Assembly: GCA_948847595.1 (NCBI GenBank)
Contig: CAQOGY010000001.1
Span: 186,001-250,000 of the forward strand
Reading direction: 5' to 3'
Length of the DNA: 64,000 bases
Origin: an uncultured Bacteroides sp.
Lineage (GTDB): Bacteria; Bacteroidota; Bacteroidia; Bacteroidales; Bacteroidaceae
Shown here: positions 43,310-52,959 of the stretch, piece by piece
How positions within the stretch are numbered: the stretch's first letter is position 1
Layout: each line of letters begins with the position of its first letter
Translations under genes and position numbers: made by a program
The notes under the pieces: generated by a model
Databases searched by the model: none
What the model saw: the letters and a program-made list of their open reading frames with translations, nothing else
What the model was told of the DNA's origin: nothing

Positions 43310-44563
43310 ATGATACGTATATTACATACTGCCGACTGGCATCTCGGACAAACGTTCTTCGGCTATGACCGTGCCGCAGAACATGAGATGTTTTTGAATT
43401 GGTTGTCAGAAGAAATTCGTCAGAAAGAAATTGACGCATTGGTTATAGCCGGAGACGTCTTTGATGTCTCCAATCCTTCGGCTGCTTCCCAAAGCATGTA
43501 TTACCGGTTTATTTACCATGTGACGGCGGAGAATCCGAACTTGCAGATTGTGATTGTTGCCGGTAATCATGATTCGGCGGCACGTCTGGAAGCTCCCCTG
43601 CCTCTATTGCAGGCTATGAGGACAGAGGTCAGAGGAGTGGTGCGCAAACTGGCGGGTGGAGAGATAGATTACGACCATCTGTGTGTGGAACTGAAAAACC
43701 GGACGGGGGAAGTTGAATTGCTTTGCATGGCCGTTCCTTTCTTGCGTCAGGGAGATTATCCGGCAGTGCAGACGGAAGGTAACCAGTATGCGGAAGGAGT
43801 TCGTGAACTTTATGCGCAACTTCTGCAAAGGTTATGGAAGCGGAGAAAAGCCAATCAGTCGATTCTGGCCATCGGGCATTTGCAGGCTACCGGATCGGAG
43901 ATTGCAGAGAAAGATTATAGTGAGCGTACGGTCATTGGCGGTTTGGAATGTGTGTCGCCGGATGCCTTTTCCGAGCAGATAGCCTACACGGCGTTGGGGC
44001 ATATTCATAAAGCCCAGCGGGTATCCGGACGGGAGAATGTACGCTATGCAGGAAGTCCCATTCCGATGTCTTTTGCAGAGAAACATTATCATCATGGAGT
44101 GGTGATGGTAACTTTTGATGGTGGTTGTGCGGTAGATATAGAACGGATTGAATGTCCGAAGTCAGTCCCTTTGGTGAGTGTGCCGAATGGAGAACCTGCA
44201 TTGCCGGAGGTTGTATTGGATGCTTTGAAAGATTTACCCGTAGCAGAGGAAATTGCACCCTATTTGGAAGTGAAGGTACTGTTGGAAGAACCGGAGCCCA
44301 TGCTCCGGCAAGAGATAGAGGAAGCCTTGGCGGATAAAAACTACCGGTTGGCACGTATTGTTTCCACGTACCACAATGATGCGGGAAAGGTGGAAAAAGA
44401 GGAGACGGACTGGAAAGGGGGATTGCAGGAAATGTCTCCTTTACAAATTGCCCGATCTGCCTTTGAGAAAATTTATCAGGCAGAAATGCCTGAAGAATTG
44501 ACAGACTTGTTTCAGGAAGCCTATTTGGCTGCTACCCGTAAAGAAGAGGAGGAAGAAGGATGA
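43310..44563 (+). CDS. sbcD: SbcD nuclease subunit
   Basis: 417 residues from ATG 43310. Mn-dependent calcineurin-like phosphoesterase that, with SbcC, opens hairpins and degrades DNA ends. Motifs: ILHTADWHLGQ (Asp9, His11), VIAGDVFDVSNPS, VAGNHDSAAR, AIGHLQATG and TALGHIHKAQ, in the canonical Mre11/SbcD order. Its last four bases (ATGA) overlap the start of sbcC, so the two subunits are translationally coupled. Confidence 0.96.
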   Translation: MIRILHTADWHLGQTFFGYDRAAEHEMFLNWLSEEIRQKEIDALVIAGDVFDVSNPSAASQSMYYRFIYHVTAENPNLQIVIVAGNHDSAARLEAPLPLLQAMRTEVRGVVRKLAGGEIDYDHLCVELKNRTGEVELLCMAVPFLRQGDYPAVQTEGNQYAEGVRELYAQLLQRLWKRRKANQSILAIGHLQATGSEIAEKDYSERTVIGGLECVSPDAFSEQIAYTALGHIHKAQRVSGRENVRYAGSPIPMSFAEKHYHHGVVMVTFDGGCAVDIERIECPKSVPLVSVPNGEPALPEVVLDALKDLPVAEEIAPYLEVKVLLEEPEPMLRQEIEEALADKNYRLARIVSTYHNDAGKVEKEETDWKGGLQEMSPLQIARSAFEKIYQAEMPEELTDLFQEAYLAATRKEEEEEG

Positions 44564-47427
44564 GAATATTAGCGATACGATTGAAGAATCTGACTTCGAT
44601 AGAAGGAACAGTCGAAGTGGATTTTACATCTGCTCCCTTACATTCAGCAGGAATCTTTGCTATTTCAGGGCCTACGGGAGCAGGTAAATCTACTTTGTTG
44701 GATGCGTTGTGTCTGGCATTATACGATAAAGCGCCCCGTTTTGCCACTTCGGTGGAAAGTGTAAATTTGGCGGATGTAGGGGACAATCAGATTAACCAGT
44801 CCGATGTCAGAAACTTGCTGCGTCGGGGAACAAGCGACGGTTATGCGGAAGTCGATTTTATAGGAATAGACGGACATTGCTATCGTTCCCATTGGTCAGT
44901 AAGGCGGACAAGAAATAAAGTGAGCGGCTCTTTGCAATCACAAGTGTTGGAAGTGAGAGAACTGGATACGGAGAAAGAATTTCAAGGTACTAAAAAAGAG
45001 CTGTTGGCTCAATTGGTCGATTTGATCGGTTTGACGTATGAACAGTTTACCCGTACGGTACTATTGGCTCAAAATGATTTTGCTACTTTCCTGAAATCGA
45101 AAGGAACGGCAAAGGCGGAATTACTTGAAAAACTGACGGGAACAGGCGTTTATTCGCGTATCTCACAGGAAATCTTCGTCCGGAACAAAGCTGCACAGGA
45201 GGAAGTGGCTCTGATTCATAATAGAATGAGTGTGATTGAACTGATATCGGAGGAAGAACTGCTGACCTTGCAGAAAGAAAAAGAGTCATTGGTTGAAAAG
45301 CGTGCGGCAGGAATTAAATTGCTTGCCGAGCAGAATGCGCAACTGAATATTGTCCGGTCATTAAAGACGCAGGAAGAACTTCGGAAGAAGAAACAGGAAG
45401 AGGAGCAAGGGGAGAATGCAAGGTTGAAAATGTCTTTGGAAAGGCTTGCCTCACAAGAAGAAGGACTGGTACGCTTTAAAACTCAATGGGAAGCCATACA
45501 GCCGGATTTAAAGAAAGCGCGTCAGTTGGATGTGCAGATACAGTCACAGCAAGATGGATATGCGCAGGCGCAACAGATTTTGCAGGCTGCTTGCGGGCAG
45601 GTGGCAGAACAGGAAAAGAAGATGCGGACAGCTACGGAACACCTGCAATTATCTTTTCATTCTTTAAATCGCTTGTTGAATCATACAGGGGCGGAAGAAT
45701 CTCTGCAACTTGAACAGGTGGAGAAAATCTTGCGGCAGGAAGAAGAGATGCTGAATGCCGGAGTAAAGGTGAATGAAGAACGGCTGGAACGATTGAACTC
45801 CTTTGGTTATCCGTCATTGGCTGAAGAACAAGTGAAGTTGCAGAAAGAACGGATACGTCAGCAGACCATCCGGCAGTTAACCGAAACACAAACGAAAGCC
45901 AAGGTGGAAATCGAAAAGTTAGAGAGAGAGACGGCTGATTGTTTAAAGCAACTGGCAGAACAAGAGATTGCACTGAAAACAGTCCAACGGCTTTATGAAA
46001 ATGCCCGTATGGCGGTAGGAAAAGATGTGAAGGCTCTGCGTCAGCAGTTGCAGGAAGGTGAAGCTTGTCCGGTTTGTGGTAGTACATCGCATCCTTATCA
46101 TCAGGAACACGAGGTAATAGACACTCTTTTTCGGAATATAGAGCAGGAATATAACACGGCGGTAGCTGCTTGTCAACAGAACAATAACCGTAATATTGCT
46201 CTGCAACGTGATTTGGCACATCAGAAAACGATTGAAAGACAGGTACGTGAACAGTTGGCTGCATTACAGAAAGAAGGTCTGGATGTCGGCAACGAAGAAC
46301 AGATACAACATCGCCTGGCAGAATTGGCTAAGTTCATTTTAGAGTACCGTAATCTTTATGCGGAATGGCAACATAGCGATGAAGAGATTAAGAAAATGCG
46401 TGCCCATTGCGAGGCTCTGCGGGAAAATGTCTCCCAATGCCGTTTGGCAATGCAGAAAGTATCGTCTGCCAAAGAACAACTGGCTATTTTGCAAAATGCA
46501 GTCGCGGCCGAACAGAAGCGGTTTGAAGTGATAGAGAAGGCATTGAACACACTACGACAGGAACGTTCGGTCTTATTGAAAGGCAAGAGTGCGGACGAAG
46601 CGGAAGCTGCCGTAGCGAGAAAGGAAAAAGAACTGAATCTTGCTTTGGAACAAGCACGTAGAGAGGTGGAGACTGTGCAGAATCGCCTTTTCGGGTTGCA
46701 AGGAGAAATAAAGCAGATAACTTCAGCTATTGGAGAATTGCAGGAACAACAGAAACAGATTGAATTCCCCGAACAACTTCCCGAAATAATCAAGAAACAA
46801 CAAGACGAAAATCTGAATACGGAACGAACTCTTTCTGCTATTGAAGCCCGCCTGCTGCAACAGATAAAGAATAAGGAAACAGTAGAAAAGATAGCCAAAG
46901 AACTGGCTGAAAAACAAACTGTAGCCGAACGCTGGGCGAAACTGAACAAGCTGATTGGAAGTGCGGACGGAGCGAAGTTCAAGGTTATCGCGCAAAGCTA
47001 TACCCTGAATTTGTTGTTGCTTCATGCCAACAAGCATTTGTTCTATCTCTCCAAACGCTATAAATTACAGCAAGTCCCCGGCACATTGGCGCTTCAGGTC
47101 ATTGACTGTGATATGTGTGATGAGGTGCGGACTGTATATTCCCTTTCCGGGGGAGAATCCTTCCTGATCTCTTTAGCATTGGCATTGGGATTGTCGTCCT
47201 TATCCAGTAATAATCTGAAAGTGGAATCCCTTTTCATTGATGAAGGATTCGGCTCTTTGGATGCGGAAAGTCTGCGGACAGCTATGGAAGCGTTGGAACA
47301 ACTGCAAATGCAAGGAAGAAAAATCGGAGTTATTTCTCATGTGCAGGAAATGAGTGAACGGATTTCCGTTCAGGTACAGGTACATAAGAAAGTGAATGGA
47401 AAAAGTGCGCTTACCGTCGTAGGGTAA
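44560..47427 (+). CDS. sbcC: SbcC ATPase subunit (Rad50-like)
   Basis: 955 residues. SMC-like ATPase partner of SbcD. Walker A GPTGAGKS (37-44), long coiled-coil arms broken by the zinc hook Cys503-x2-Cys506 (EACPVCGSTSHPY), the ABC signature YSLSGGESFLISLAL and Walker B LFIDEGFGSLD near the C terminus. Length matches Bacteroidetes SbcC. The last 17 bp overlap, tail to tail, the converging metallophosphoesterase gene. Confidence 0.96.
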   Translation: MRILAIRLKNLTSIEGTVEVDFTSAPLHSAGIFAISGPTGAGKSTLLDALCLALYDKAPRFATSVESVNLADVGDNQINQSDVRNLLRRGTSDGYAEVDFIGIDGHCYRSHWSVRRTRNKVSGSLQSQVLEVRELDTEKEFQGTKKELLAQLVDLIGLTYEQFTRTVLLAQNDFATFLKSKGTAKAELLEKLTGTGVYSRISQEIFVRNKAAQEEVALIHNRMSVIELISEEELLTLQKEKESLVEKRAAGIKLLAEQNAQLNIVRSLKTQEELRKKKQEEEQGENARLKMSLERLASQEEGLVRFKTQWEAIQPDLKKARQLDVQIQSQQDGYAQAQQILQAACGQVAEQEKKMRTATEHLQLSFHSLNRLLNHTGAEESLQLEQVEKILRQEEEMLNAGVKVNEERLERLNSFGYPSLAEEQVKLQKERIRQQTIRQLTETQTKAKVEIEKLERETADCLKQLAEQEIALKTVQRLYENARMAVGKDVKALRQQLQEGEACPVCGSTSHPYHQEHEVIDTLFRNIEQEYNTAVAACQQNNNRNIALQRDLAHQKTIERQVREQLAALQKEGLDVGNEEQIQHRLAELAKFILEYRNLYAEWQHSDEEIKKMRAHCEALRENVSQCRLAMQKVSSAKEQLAILQNAVAAEQKRFEVIEKALNTLRQERSVLLKGKSADEAEAAVARKEKELNLALEQARREVETVQNRLFGLQGEIKQITSAIGELQEQQKQIEFPEQLPEIIKKQQDENLNTERTLSAIEARLLQQIKNKETVEKIAKELAEKQTVAERWAKLNKLIGSADGAKFKVIAQSYTLNLLLLHANKHLFYLSKRYKLQQVPGTLALQVIDCDMCDEVRTVYSLSGGESFLISLALALGLSSLSSNNLKVESLFIDEGFGSLDAESLRTAMEALEQLQMQGRKIGVISHVQEMSERISVQVQVHKKVNGKSALTVVG

Positions 47428-48574
47428 GCACCGTTATTTCCGGCCATGCGCCAAAGCGGAAAGGTAAGCCTACATAACCGATGCCGACATTGACATATAA
47501 GCCACGTGTGCCTTCCAGATACATTCCACCCCATTCGGGATAGACGTAAACAGAAGGAGAGTAGCTACCGAATTGAAGCTGCATGGCGTGGGTATGTCCT
47601 GCCAACATTAAATCTACGTCCGATTTGGGTAACACTTCCCGCCGCCAGTGCGTTGGGTTATGGCTTAACAGTATTTGGAACATACCGTCAGTACCGGCTT
47701 TTGCTCCGGCGAGATCACCATGTTGGGAGAAGGGCGGTTCACCTTCATTTTCTACTCCGATAAGGGCAATACTGTCATTTCCCTGAATTAGGATGGAATG
47801 TGAGTTATTCAGTAGTTTCCATCCCATAGCTGCCTGCCTTTGCTCTAAATCAATCAGATTATCGTCTTGCTCCTGTTTGCTTTTCCAACGGAAATAAGGG
47901 CCGTAATCGTGGTTTCCCAAGATGGAGTAAACTCCGTCTTTAGCCTTCAATCGGACAAGGATTTCCTGAAAACCATCCAATTCCTTCGCACGATGATTTA
48001 CCAAATCTCCGGTGAAGACAATAAGATCGGGCTGTTGGGCGTTTACCAGGTTCACCATTCTTTCGATGTCAGGTGCATTTCCTATCCAACTACCGATATG
48101 TAGGTCTGAAAGTTGTACAATGCGATATCCGTCAAAAGCTTGGGGAAGGCGAGGCGAGGAGTAGGTGACTTCTTTGACCTCAAACTGGCTTCGTCCGATG
48201 AAAGAACCGTAGAGAATCATAATAATACAGAGGACAGCTAATGTCAATCCTGTACAGATAAACGGAATACGTGGTGCCCGGAGCCATTTATGAAAAGGAA
48301 TCCCGATGACAGTGCAGAGAGCCAGTAGTAACTTGGGAGCCGCAAAAAGGAAGAAGACAGAATACCATCCGATGTCCCTTGTGTGGCTTTCGGAGAAAGG
48401 ATTATTGGCGAAAAATACCAGATATACCAGTCCCGCGAGGATAAGGGTAGTCGGTATCCAATAGAGGATTCGTAACCATCGCTTTGTTGTGAGCCGGACG
48501 ATAAAACGAAGATACAGATAAATATCCGGCAGGATCAGAAACAATAGTAGGAATATGAATAAACGTTGTAACAT
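47411..48574 (-). CDS. Membrane-anchored metallophosphoesterase
   Basis: 387 residues. Four predicted transmembrane helices in the first 125 residues (MLQRLFIFLLLFLILPDIYL; WIPTTLILAGLVYLVFFA; VFFLFAAPKLLLALC; LTLAVLCIIMILYG), followed by a calcineurin-like domain: QLSDLHIGS, VFTGDLVNH, LGNHDYGPY, LLSHNP and AGHTHAMQ supply the dimetal ligands. YkuE-like; such proteins hydrolyse phosphodiesters or pyrophosphate bonds of lipids, but the substrate here is unknown. No nearby gene identifies a pathway. Confidence 0.88.
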   Translation of the reverse strand: MLQRLFIFLLLFLILPDIYLYLRFIVRLTTKRWLRILYWIPTTLILAGLVYLVFFANNPFSESHTRDIGWYSVFFLFAAPKLLLALCTVIGIPFHKWLRAPRIPFICTGLTLAVLCIIMILYGSFIGRSQFEVKEVTYSSPRLPQAFDGYRIVQLSDLHIGSWIGNAPDIERMVNLVNAQQPDLIVFTGDLVNHRAKELDGFQEILVRLKAKDGVYSILGNHDYGPYFRWKSKQEQDDNLIDLEQRQAAMGWKLLNNSHSILIQGNDSIALIGVENEGEPPFSQHGDLAGAKAGTDGMFQILLSHNPTHWRREVLPKSDVDLMLAGHTHAMQLQFGSYSPSVYVYPEWGGMYLEGTRGLYVNVGIGYVGLPFRFGAWPEITVLTLRR

Positions 48575-48609
48575 GCTGATTCGGAGTTAATATATTTAGA
48601 GTCTCTTTT

Positions 48610-49185
48610 TTATATCAATTCATTTAATTCGCTCAAGTTCTTTTTGATTTCGTGGATACGGTTAAGGAATTTCTTACGATAAATCCATAGGATCAAGCCA
48701 AGTCCGCCACCCCATAACAAAAAGAAAAAGAGCATCATACCGATTCCATATTGCCATACTTGCCAATAAATGAATGAAAGTACTGCCAATATCAGAAGAA
48801 AGATAATGGCAAACAATCGTTCTCTGATAGTCCACCGATGGATACGGTTGACACGACCAATCACCTCCACAAGCGGCATTTCGTCTATTTGAGTCCGTTG
48901 GAGAAAACGGGTGGTGACGATGTCCCAACAAAGTGCCGGAATCCAGGCAAGAAGAATGATGATATAGATTGGATTCAAACGGTTGTGCAATAATACTTCC
49001 GCTAAAAACAATATTAATACCGGCAGAGAAATCAGGATCAGCTTGATATTCAGGTTGGCAATGGCATGGATACCTTTATCGGCATGTCCTATCAGCTTCG
49101 AAAGCTCTTCTTCCTTGATAAGCTCCTTGTCTTTCAAGTGCTCATCGAGGGCATTCCAGGATTTTTTCAGTTCTTCCAGTTCCAT
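48610..49185 (-). CDS. Four-helix membrane protein, probable anti-sigma partner
   Basis: 191 residues. A charged helical N terminus (LEELKKSWNALDEHLKDKEL) is followed by four transmembrane helices (about 47-66, 70-90, 122-140, 144-166) and a basic tail. No known catalytic motif. It starts 5 bp after the stop of an ECF sigma gene, the position of anti-sigma factors, and the soluble N-terminal segment could hold the sigma factor at the membrane. An ECF/anti-sigma pair for oxidative stress (EcfO/Reo) is known in B. fragilis, but homology is not shown here. Confidence 0.6.
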   Translation of the reverse strand: MELEELKKSWNALDEHLKDKELIKEEELSKLIGHADKGIHAIANLNIKLILISLPVLILFLAEVLLHNRLNPIYIIILLAWIPALCWDIVTTRFLQRTQIDEMPLVEVIGRVNRIHRWTIRERLFAIIFLLILAVLSFIYWQVWQYGIGMMLFFFLLWGGGLGLILWIYRKKFLNRIHEIKKNLSELNELI

Positions 49186-49190
49186 ATATC

Positions 49191-49703
49191 TTATTCCTCC
49201 TTTTTCATTCGTTTAAGTTTGTCTTTGATACGGCTTAGCTTGGTCGCTACATTCGTCACGGTTAGTCCGGTGATTTCTGCGATTTCCTCATAACTTTTAT
49301 CTTCGAGATAAAGCAGGATGATTGATTTGTCGAGTTGTCCCAGTTGGTTAATCATCCGGTAGAGCTGTTTCAGCATTTCATTGATCGGGTCGTGTGCTTC
49401 GCTTGTCCAGTCAATCTCATGGGTAAGGCTGACGATTTCCGGTACATTTTTCTCTTTACGATAAAAACTGATACAAGTGTTGAGAGCAATACGGTAAATC
49501 CATGTCGAAATCTTACACTCTTTTCTGAATTTGGGAAAAGCTTTCCAAATGTTCAGTATCACATCCTGATAGAGATCGTTGAGAGGAGCGTTCGGATTGG
49601 CATACAGATAGCATACTTTGTAGATAACCCGCTCATATTCGCGGATGACCGACAAGAACTCTTGCTCAATGGGGTTATTTGCCTCTGTTGCTCGTTCTCT
49701 CAT
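49191..49703 (-). CDS. ECF-type sigma factor
   Basis: 170 residues: region 2 (about 20-80; YERVIYKVCYLYANPNAPLN, DLYQDVILNIWKAF, STWIYRIALNTCISFYRK) and region 4 (about 115-165; LDKSIILLYLEDKSYEEIAE, TVTNVATKLSRIKDKLK helix-turn-helix). Directs RNA polymerase to a special set of promoters under control of the next gene's membrane protein. I see no TAnnTTTG element in the 67 bp before it, which may mean it is transcribed by its own or another sigma. Confidence 0.92.
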   Translation of the reverse strand: MRERATEANNPIEQEFLSVIREYERVIYKVCYLYANPNAPLNDLYQDVILNIWKAFPKFRKECKISTWIYRIALNTCISFYRKEKNVPEIVSLTHEIDWTSEAHDPINEMLKQLYRMINQLGQLDKSIILLYLEDKSYEEIAEITGLTVTNVATKLSRIKDKLKRMKKEE

Positions 49704-49770
49704 GGAGTTTAAGGTTGCTTTTTTGGTTAGTTAGTCGTGAGAAAAGGAGGAAAATCACAGTAAACGGAAG

Positions 49771-50682
49771 CTATTGTAAATTGGCTGCCAGGAATTTACG
49801 GATTTCTTCCACACTCTTTCCCCGGCGACGGGCATAATCTTCGAGTTGGTCTTCACCAATCTTGCCGACAGAGAAATATTCGGCTGCCGGGTGAGCGAAC
49901 ATCAGTCCGCAAACGGATGCGTGAGGATACATTGCTCCGTTTTCAGTCAGCGAAATACCTATCTGTTTCATATCTAAGAGCTCATCCAACAGGAAGTTGA
50001 CGGATTGATCCGGCAAAGAAGGATAACCGACTGCCGGACGGATTCCCTGGTATTTCTCAACCAGCAAATCTGCCATACCTAAATTTTCATCCTTGGCATA
50101 TCCCCATGCTTCTTTTCGTACATACTCATGCATCTTTTCCGTAGCCGCTTCCGCAAGGCGGTCGGAGAGGGTTTGGACGAGTAAATGCTTATATGGATCC
50201 TGCTCATACAGTCCTTCCATATCTGCGTCGATAGAAGAAGCAAAAGCACCGATGGTATCCGGGATGCCGGAAGATAACGGACGAATAAAGTCGCTTAAAC
50301 AAACAAAGGGACTACCGTCCTTTTTAGGCGTTTGTTGGCGAAGCAAGGGGAAGGTGATGAACCGTCCTTCTTCCTTTTCAATCAACAGGTTATCTCCATC
50401 GGAATTTGCCTTGCAGAGTTTGAAGATTGTTTTTACTTCATAGTCACGGTCGAGCACGTCCAGCATCCGGTTGGCTTCTTTGAATAATTGCATGGCTTCG
50501 GCGGCTTTGCTACGCTCTTCTTCGGGGAAGCTGGCCAGCCACATGGCACGACAGGAATCACATCCATGAATGTTGGCGATGGCTGCAAAGCGTGGTTGGA
50601 AGCCCCATGCATGGAAGAAGTAAATCCAGTTGATGTATGGGGTGACGTTATGTATTTTGTAAGATATAACAGTACTACTCAT
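49771..50682 (-). CDS. Free-standing cobalamin-dependent methionine synthase activation domain
   Basis: 303 residues made only of the MetH reactivation domain (Met_synt_B12). In full-length MetH this C-terminal part binds S-adenosylmethionine and allows reductive remethylation of cob(II)alamin. Seen: N-terminal VTPYINWIYFFHAWGF, SAM-binding R215-x3-G219-Y220 (GIRPAVGYPSLPDQ), and MYPHASVCGLMFAHPAAEYF then VGKI--DQLEDYARRRG at the C terminus. No catalytic or B12-binding domains are attached, so a separate MetH core must exist elsewhere in the genome. Last gene of the dpm1-like/pyrC/this operon, 24 bp after pyrC. Confidence 0.9.
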   Translation of the reverse strand: MSSTVISYKIHNVTPYINWIYFFHAWGFQPRFAAIANIHGCDSCRAMWLASFPEEERSKAAEAMQLFKEANRMLDVLDRDYEVKTIFKLCKANSDGDNLLIEKEEGRFITFPLLRQQTPKKDGSPFVCLSDFIRPLSSGIPDTIGAFASSIDADMEGLYEQDPYKHLLVQTLSDRLAEAATEKMHEYVRKEAWGYAKDENLGMADLLVEKYQGIRPAVGYPSLPDQSVNFLLDELLDMKQIGISLTENGAMYPHASVCGLMFAHPAAEYFSVGKIGEDQLEDYARRRGKSVEEIRKFLAANLQ

Positions 50683-50706
50683 AGGCTATCAGTGACGAAT
50701 TGTAAT

Positions 50707-52044
50707 TTATCTGAATCTTAACTCTTGTCCGCGATAAGTTTCGTCTATCTCTCCGTTGTTATATAACAGATGTCCGTTTGCAAATGTTTTCTCCACTTTC
50801 CAGTTGAAGGTATGACCTTCCAACGGGCTCCATTTACATTTACTTAAAATACAGTCAGTTGTTACTGTCCACTTATTGTCAGGACGTACCAAAACAAGGT
50901 CTGCCTGATAACCTTTACGAATGAATCCGCGATTTTGTATTTCGTACATTTGCGCAGGTGCGTGAGCCATCTTTTCTACCATTTTTTCAATGGTAAATAC
51001 CCCCTTGTCAACTAATTCAAGCATACTGACTAATGAGAACTGAATCATCGGCATACCGGACATGGCTTTCAGAGCTCCTCCCTCTTTCTCACTGAGCAAG
51101 TGTGGAGCATGATCTGTTGCAATAGCGTCAATAAGACCGTTATTGACTGCTTCCTGCAATGCTTTCCGGTCTTCGGCTGTCTTGATGGCAGGGTTACATT
51201 TGATACGCGCCCCCAATGTCTGATAATCTTTTTCTGTAAAGAGTAGATGGGAAACGCAGGCTTCTGCCGTAATCCTCTTTTGTGCCAAAGGAGCGTTGGA
51301 GAACAGGCTCAATTCTTTAGCGGTGGAGATATGCATGATATGCAGACGCGCGTTAGTTTCATGTGCCAGTTTCACAGCTAGTTCGGAAGAACGGTAGCAG
51401 GCCTCTTCTGAGCGGAGAAGCGGATGGAGAGCCAACGGTACATCGTCTCCGTATTCTTTTTTATATTTATCCGTATTTTCTTTGATGATTCCCTGGTCTT
51501 CGCAATGGGCGGCGATAAGCAAATCGGTTCCACCGAATATATTACGCAGGCTGGCCATGCGGTCTACCAACATATTTCCGGTGCTCGAACCCATAAACAA
51601 TTTCACGCCACAAACGCGGTGCTTGTCCAGTTGCGCAAACTGGGTGTAGTTATTATTGGTCGCTCCGAAGTAGCAAGAATAGTTGACCGACGACTTCTCG
51701 CCCAATAAAGCAAGTTTCTCATTCAGGGCTTCCAAAGTGGTTGTCTGCGGATTGGTATTCGGCATATCCATGATGGAAGTGACGCCACCGGCTGCCGCGG
51801 CATGGCTTTCTGTGGTAATATCTGCCTTATGAGTCAGTCCCGGATCACGGAAATGTACATGTTCGTCGATGGCGCCCGGTAACAGGTAACATCCGGTTGC
51901 ATCTATGATTTCGTCACAAGGCGCGGTTGTTTTCTCGTCGCCTGCCAAAATTTCGGCGATTTTCTCGTCTTCGATAACAACCGAACCCAGTACTTTTCTT
52001 CCTTCGTTGACAATAACGGCATTTTGAATCAGTGTACGTTTCAT
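50707..52044 (-). CDS. pyrC: Dihydroorotase
   Basis: 445 residues. Cyclises carbamoyl-aspartate to dihydroorotate in pyrimidine synthesis. Amidohydrolase motifs: PGAIDEHVHFRDPGLTHK (His-x-His and Arg), GVKLFMGSSTGNML with a metal-bridging or substrate Lys region, AAHCED, MHISTAKE, and IATDHAPH with the catalytic Asp. Class I-type by length. Its ATG overlaps the stop of the upstream glycosyltransferase by 4 bp. Confidence 0.95.
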   Translation of the reverse strand: MKRTLIQNAVIVNEGRKVLGSVVIEDEKIAEILAGDEKTTAPCDEIIDATGCYLLPGAIDEHVHFRDPGLTHKADITTESHAAAAGGVTSIMDMPNTNPQTTTLEALNEKLALLGEKSSVNYSCYFGATNNNYTQFAQLDKHRVCGVKLFMGSSTGNMLVDRMASLRNIFGGTDLLIAAHCEDQGIIKENTDKYKKEYGDDVPLALHPLLRSEEACYRSSELAVKLAHETNARLHIMHISTAKELSLFSNAPLAQKRITAEACVSHLLFTEKDYQTLGARIKCNPAIKTAEDRKALQEAVNNGLIDAIATDHAPHLLSEKEGGALKAMSGMPMIQFSLVSMLELVDKGVFTIEKMVEKMAHAPAQMYEIQNRGFIRKGYQADLVLVRPDNKWTVTTDCILSKCKWSPLEGHTFNWKVEKTFANGHLLYNNGEIDETYRGQELRFR

Positions 52045-52784
52045 TTCTTTTGCGGGAATTTATGGAACCAACTATTTGTTTTTAATTTAATCACACCGAA
52101 TATGGCTTCTCCGAAGATGCTGCTGTTCATCTTGGAAGTACCCAGTTCGCGATTGATGAAGATAACGGGAACTTCGATGATTTTGAAACCACATTTATAA
52201 GCGGTGAATTTCATTTCAATCTGAAAAGCATATCCTTTGAAGCGGATATGGTCTAAATCAATCGTTTCCAATACCTGGCGACGGTAACAGACGAATCCGG
52301 CAGTGGTATCGTGTACGGGAATGCCTGTGATGAATCTCACATATTTGGATGCGAAATAGGACATCAGTACCCGTCCCATCGGCCAGTTCACTACGTTCAC
52401 TCCGCTGACATAACGGGAGCCGATAGACACATCTCCGTCTTGTTCCGAGCAAGCCTGATACAGACGGGGAAGGTCGTTCGGGTTATGGCTGAAGTCGGCA
52501 TCCATTTCGAAGATATATTTGTAGGTATGCTCCAGTGCCCATTTGAAACCGGTGATATAGGCGGTTCCCAGTCCCAGTTTCCCTTTACGTTCAATCATGA
52601 AAATACGTTCGGGAAATTCTTGTTGCAAGGTTTTGACTATATTTGCCGTTCCGTCCGGGGAACCGTCTTCTATTACCAGAATATGGAATACTTTGGGAAG
52701 TCCGAAAACGGCACGGATGATATTTTCTATGTTCTCCCGTTCATTATAGGTGGGGATAATTACGATGCTATCCGATGTTTGCAT
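52041..52784 (-). CDS. Polyprenol-phosphate mannosyl/glycosyltransferase (DPM1-like GT2)
   Basis: 247 residues. GT-A/GT2 enzyme that charges polyprenyl phosphate with a sugar, probably mannose, on the inner membrane. IIPTYNERENIENIIRAVF at the N terminus, VIEDGSPDGTA and EMDADFSHNP (DxD) in the middle, then GFVCYRR; no C-terminal membrane helices, as in the short DPM1 type. First gene of an operon with pyrC (4-bp overlap) and the MetH activation domain. Confidence 0.92.
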   Translation of the reverse strand: MQTSDSIVIIPTYNERENIENIIRAVFGLPKVFHILVIEDGSPDGTANIVKTLQQEFPERIFMIERKGKLGLGTAYITGFKWALEHTYKYIFEMDADFSHNPNDLPRLYQACSEQDGDVSIGSRYVSGVNVVNWPMGRVLMSYFASKYVRFITGIPVHDTTAGFVCYRRQVLETIDLDHIRFKGYAFQIEMKFTAYKCGFKIIEVPVIFINRELGTSKMNSSIFGEAIFGVIKLKTNSWFHKFPQKK

Positions 52785-52807
52785 ATAGATACTATAAAAT
52801 TTAGAAA

Positions 52808-52815
52808 CAAAAGTA
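52808..52815 (-). promoter_or_regulatory. -7 element for the glycosyltransferase-pyrC operon
   Basis: TACTTTTG on the minus strand, 23 bp before the ATG; divergent from mfd. Confidence 0.55.
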
Positions 52816-52903
52816 GCTCTTTTCCTTTAGTTATAGATGAACTAAGGAAAATTTAACGTGTGCTATATTTCATTGGGAATCTCCCTTTATAATACTTCCA
52901 ACC

Positions 52904-52939
52904 TTTGAGTATATACTCCCATTATTTTTTGTACTTTTG
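52904..52939 (+). promoter_or_regulatory. Promoter of mfd
   Basis: TTTG (52904-52907), 24-bp spacer, TACTTTTG (52932-52939). Start near 52946, so translation begins at ATG 52960 rather than the GTG at 52942. Confidence 0.6.
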
Positions 52940-52959
52940 CGGTGAAATTCTTAATAGGT

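Noticed and set aside
45632..46982. Two long minus-strand frames opposite sbcC
   Set aside because: Shadow of the coiled-coil coding sequence (Ser/Leu/Pro-rich or Cys/Ser-rich translation); no start signal or homology.
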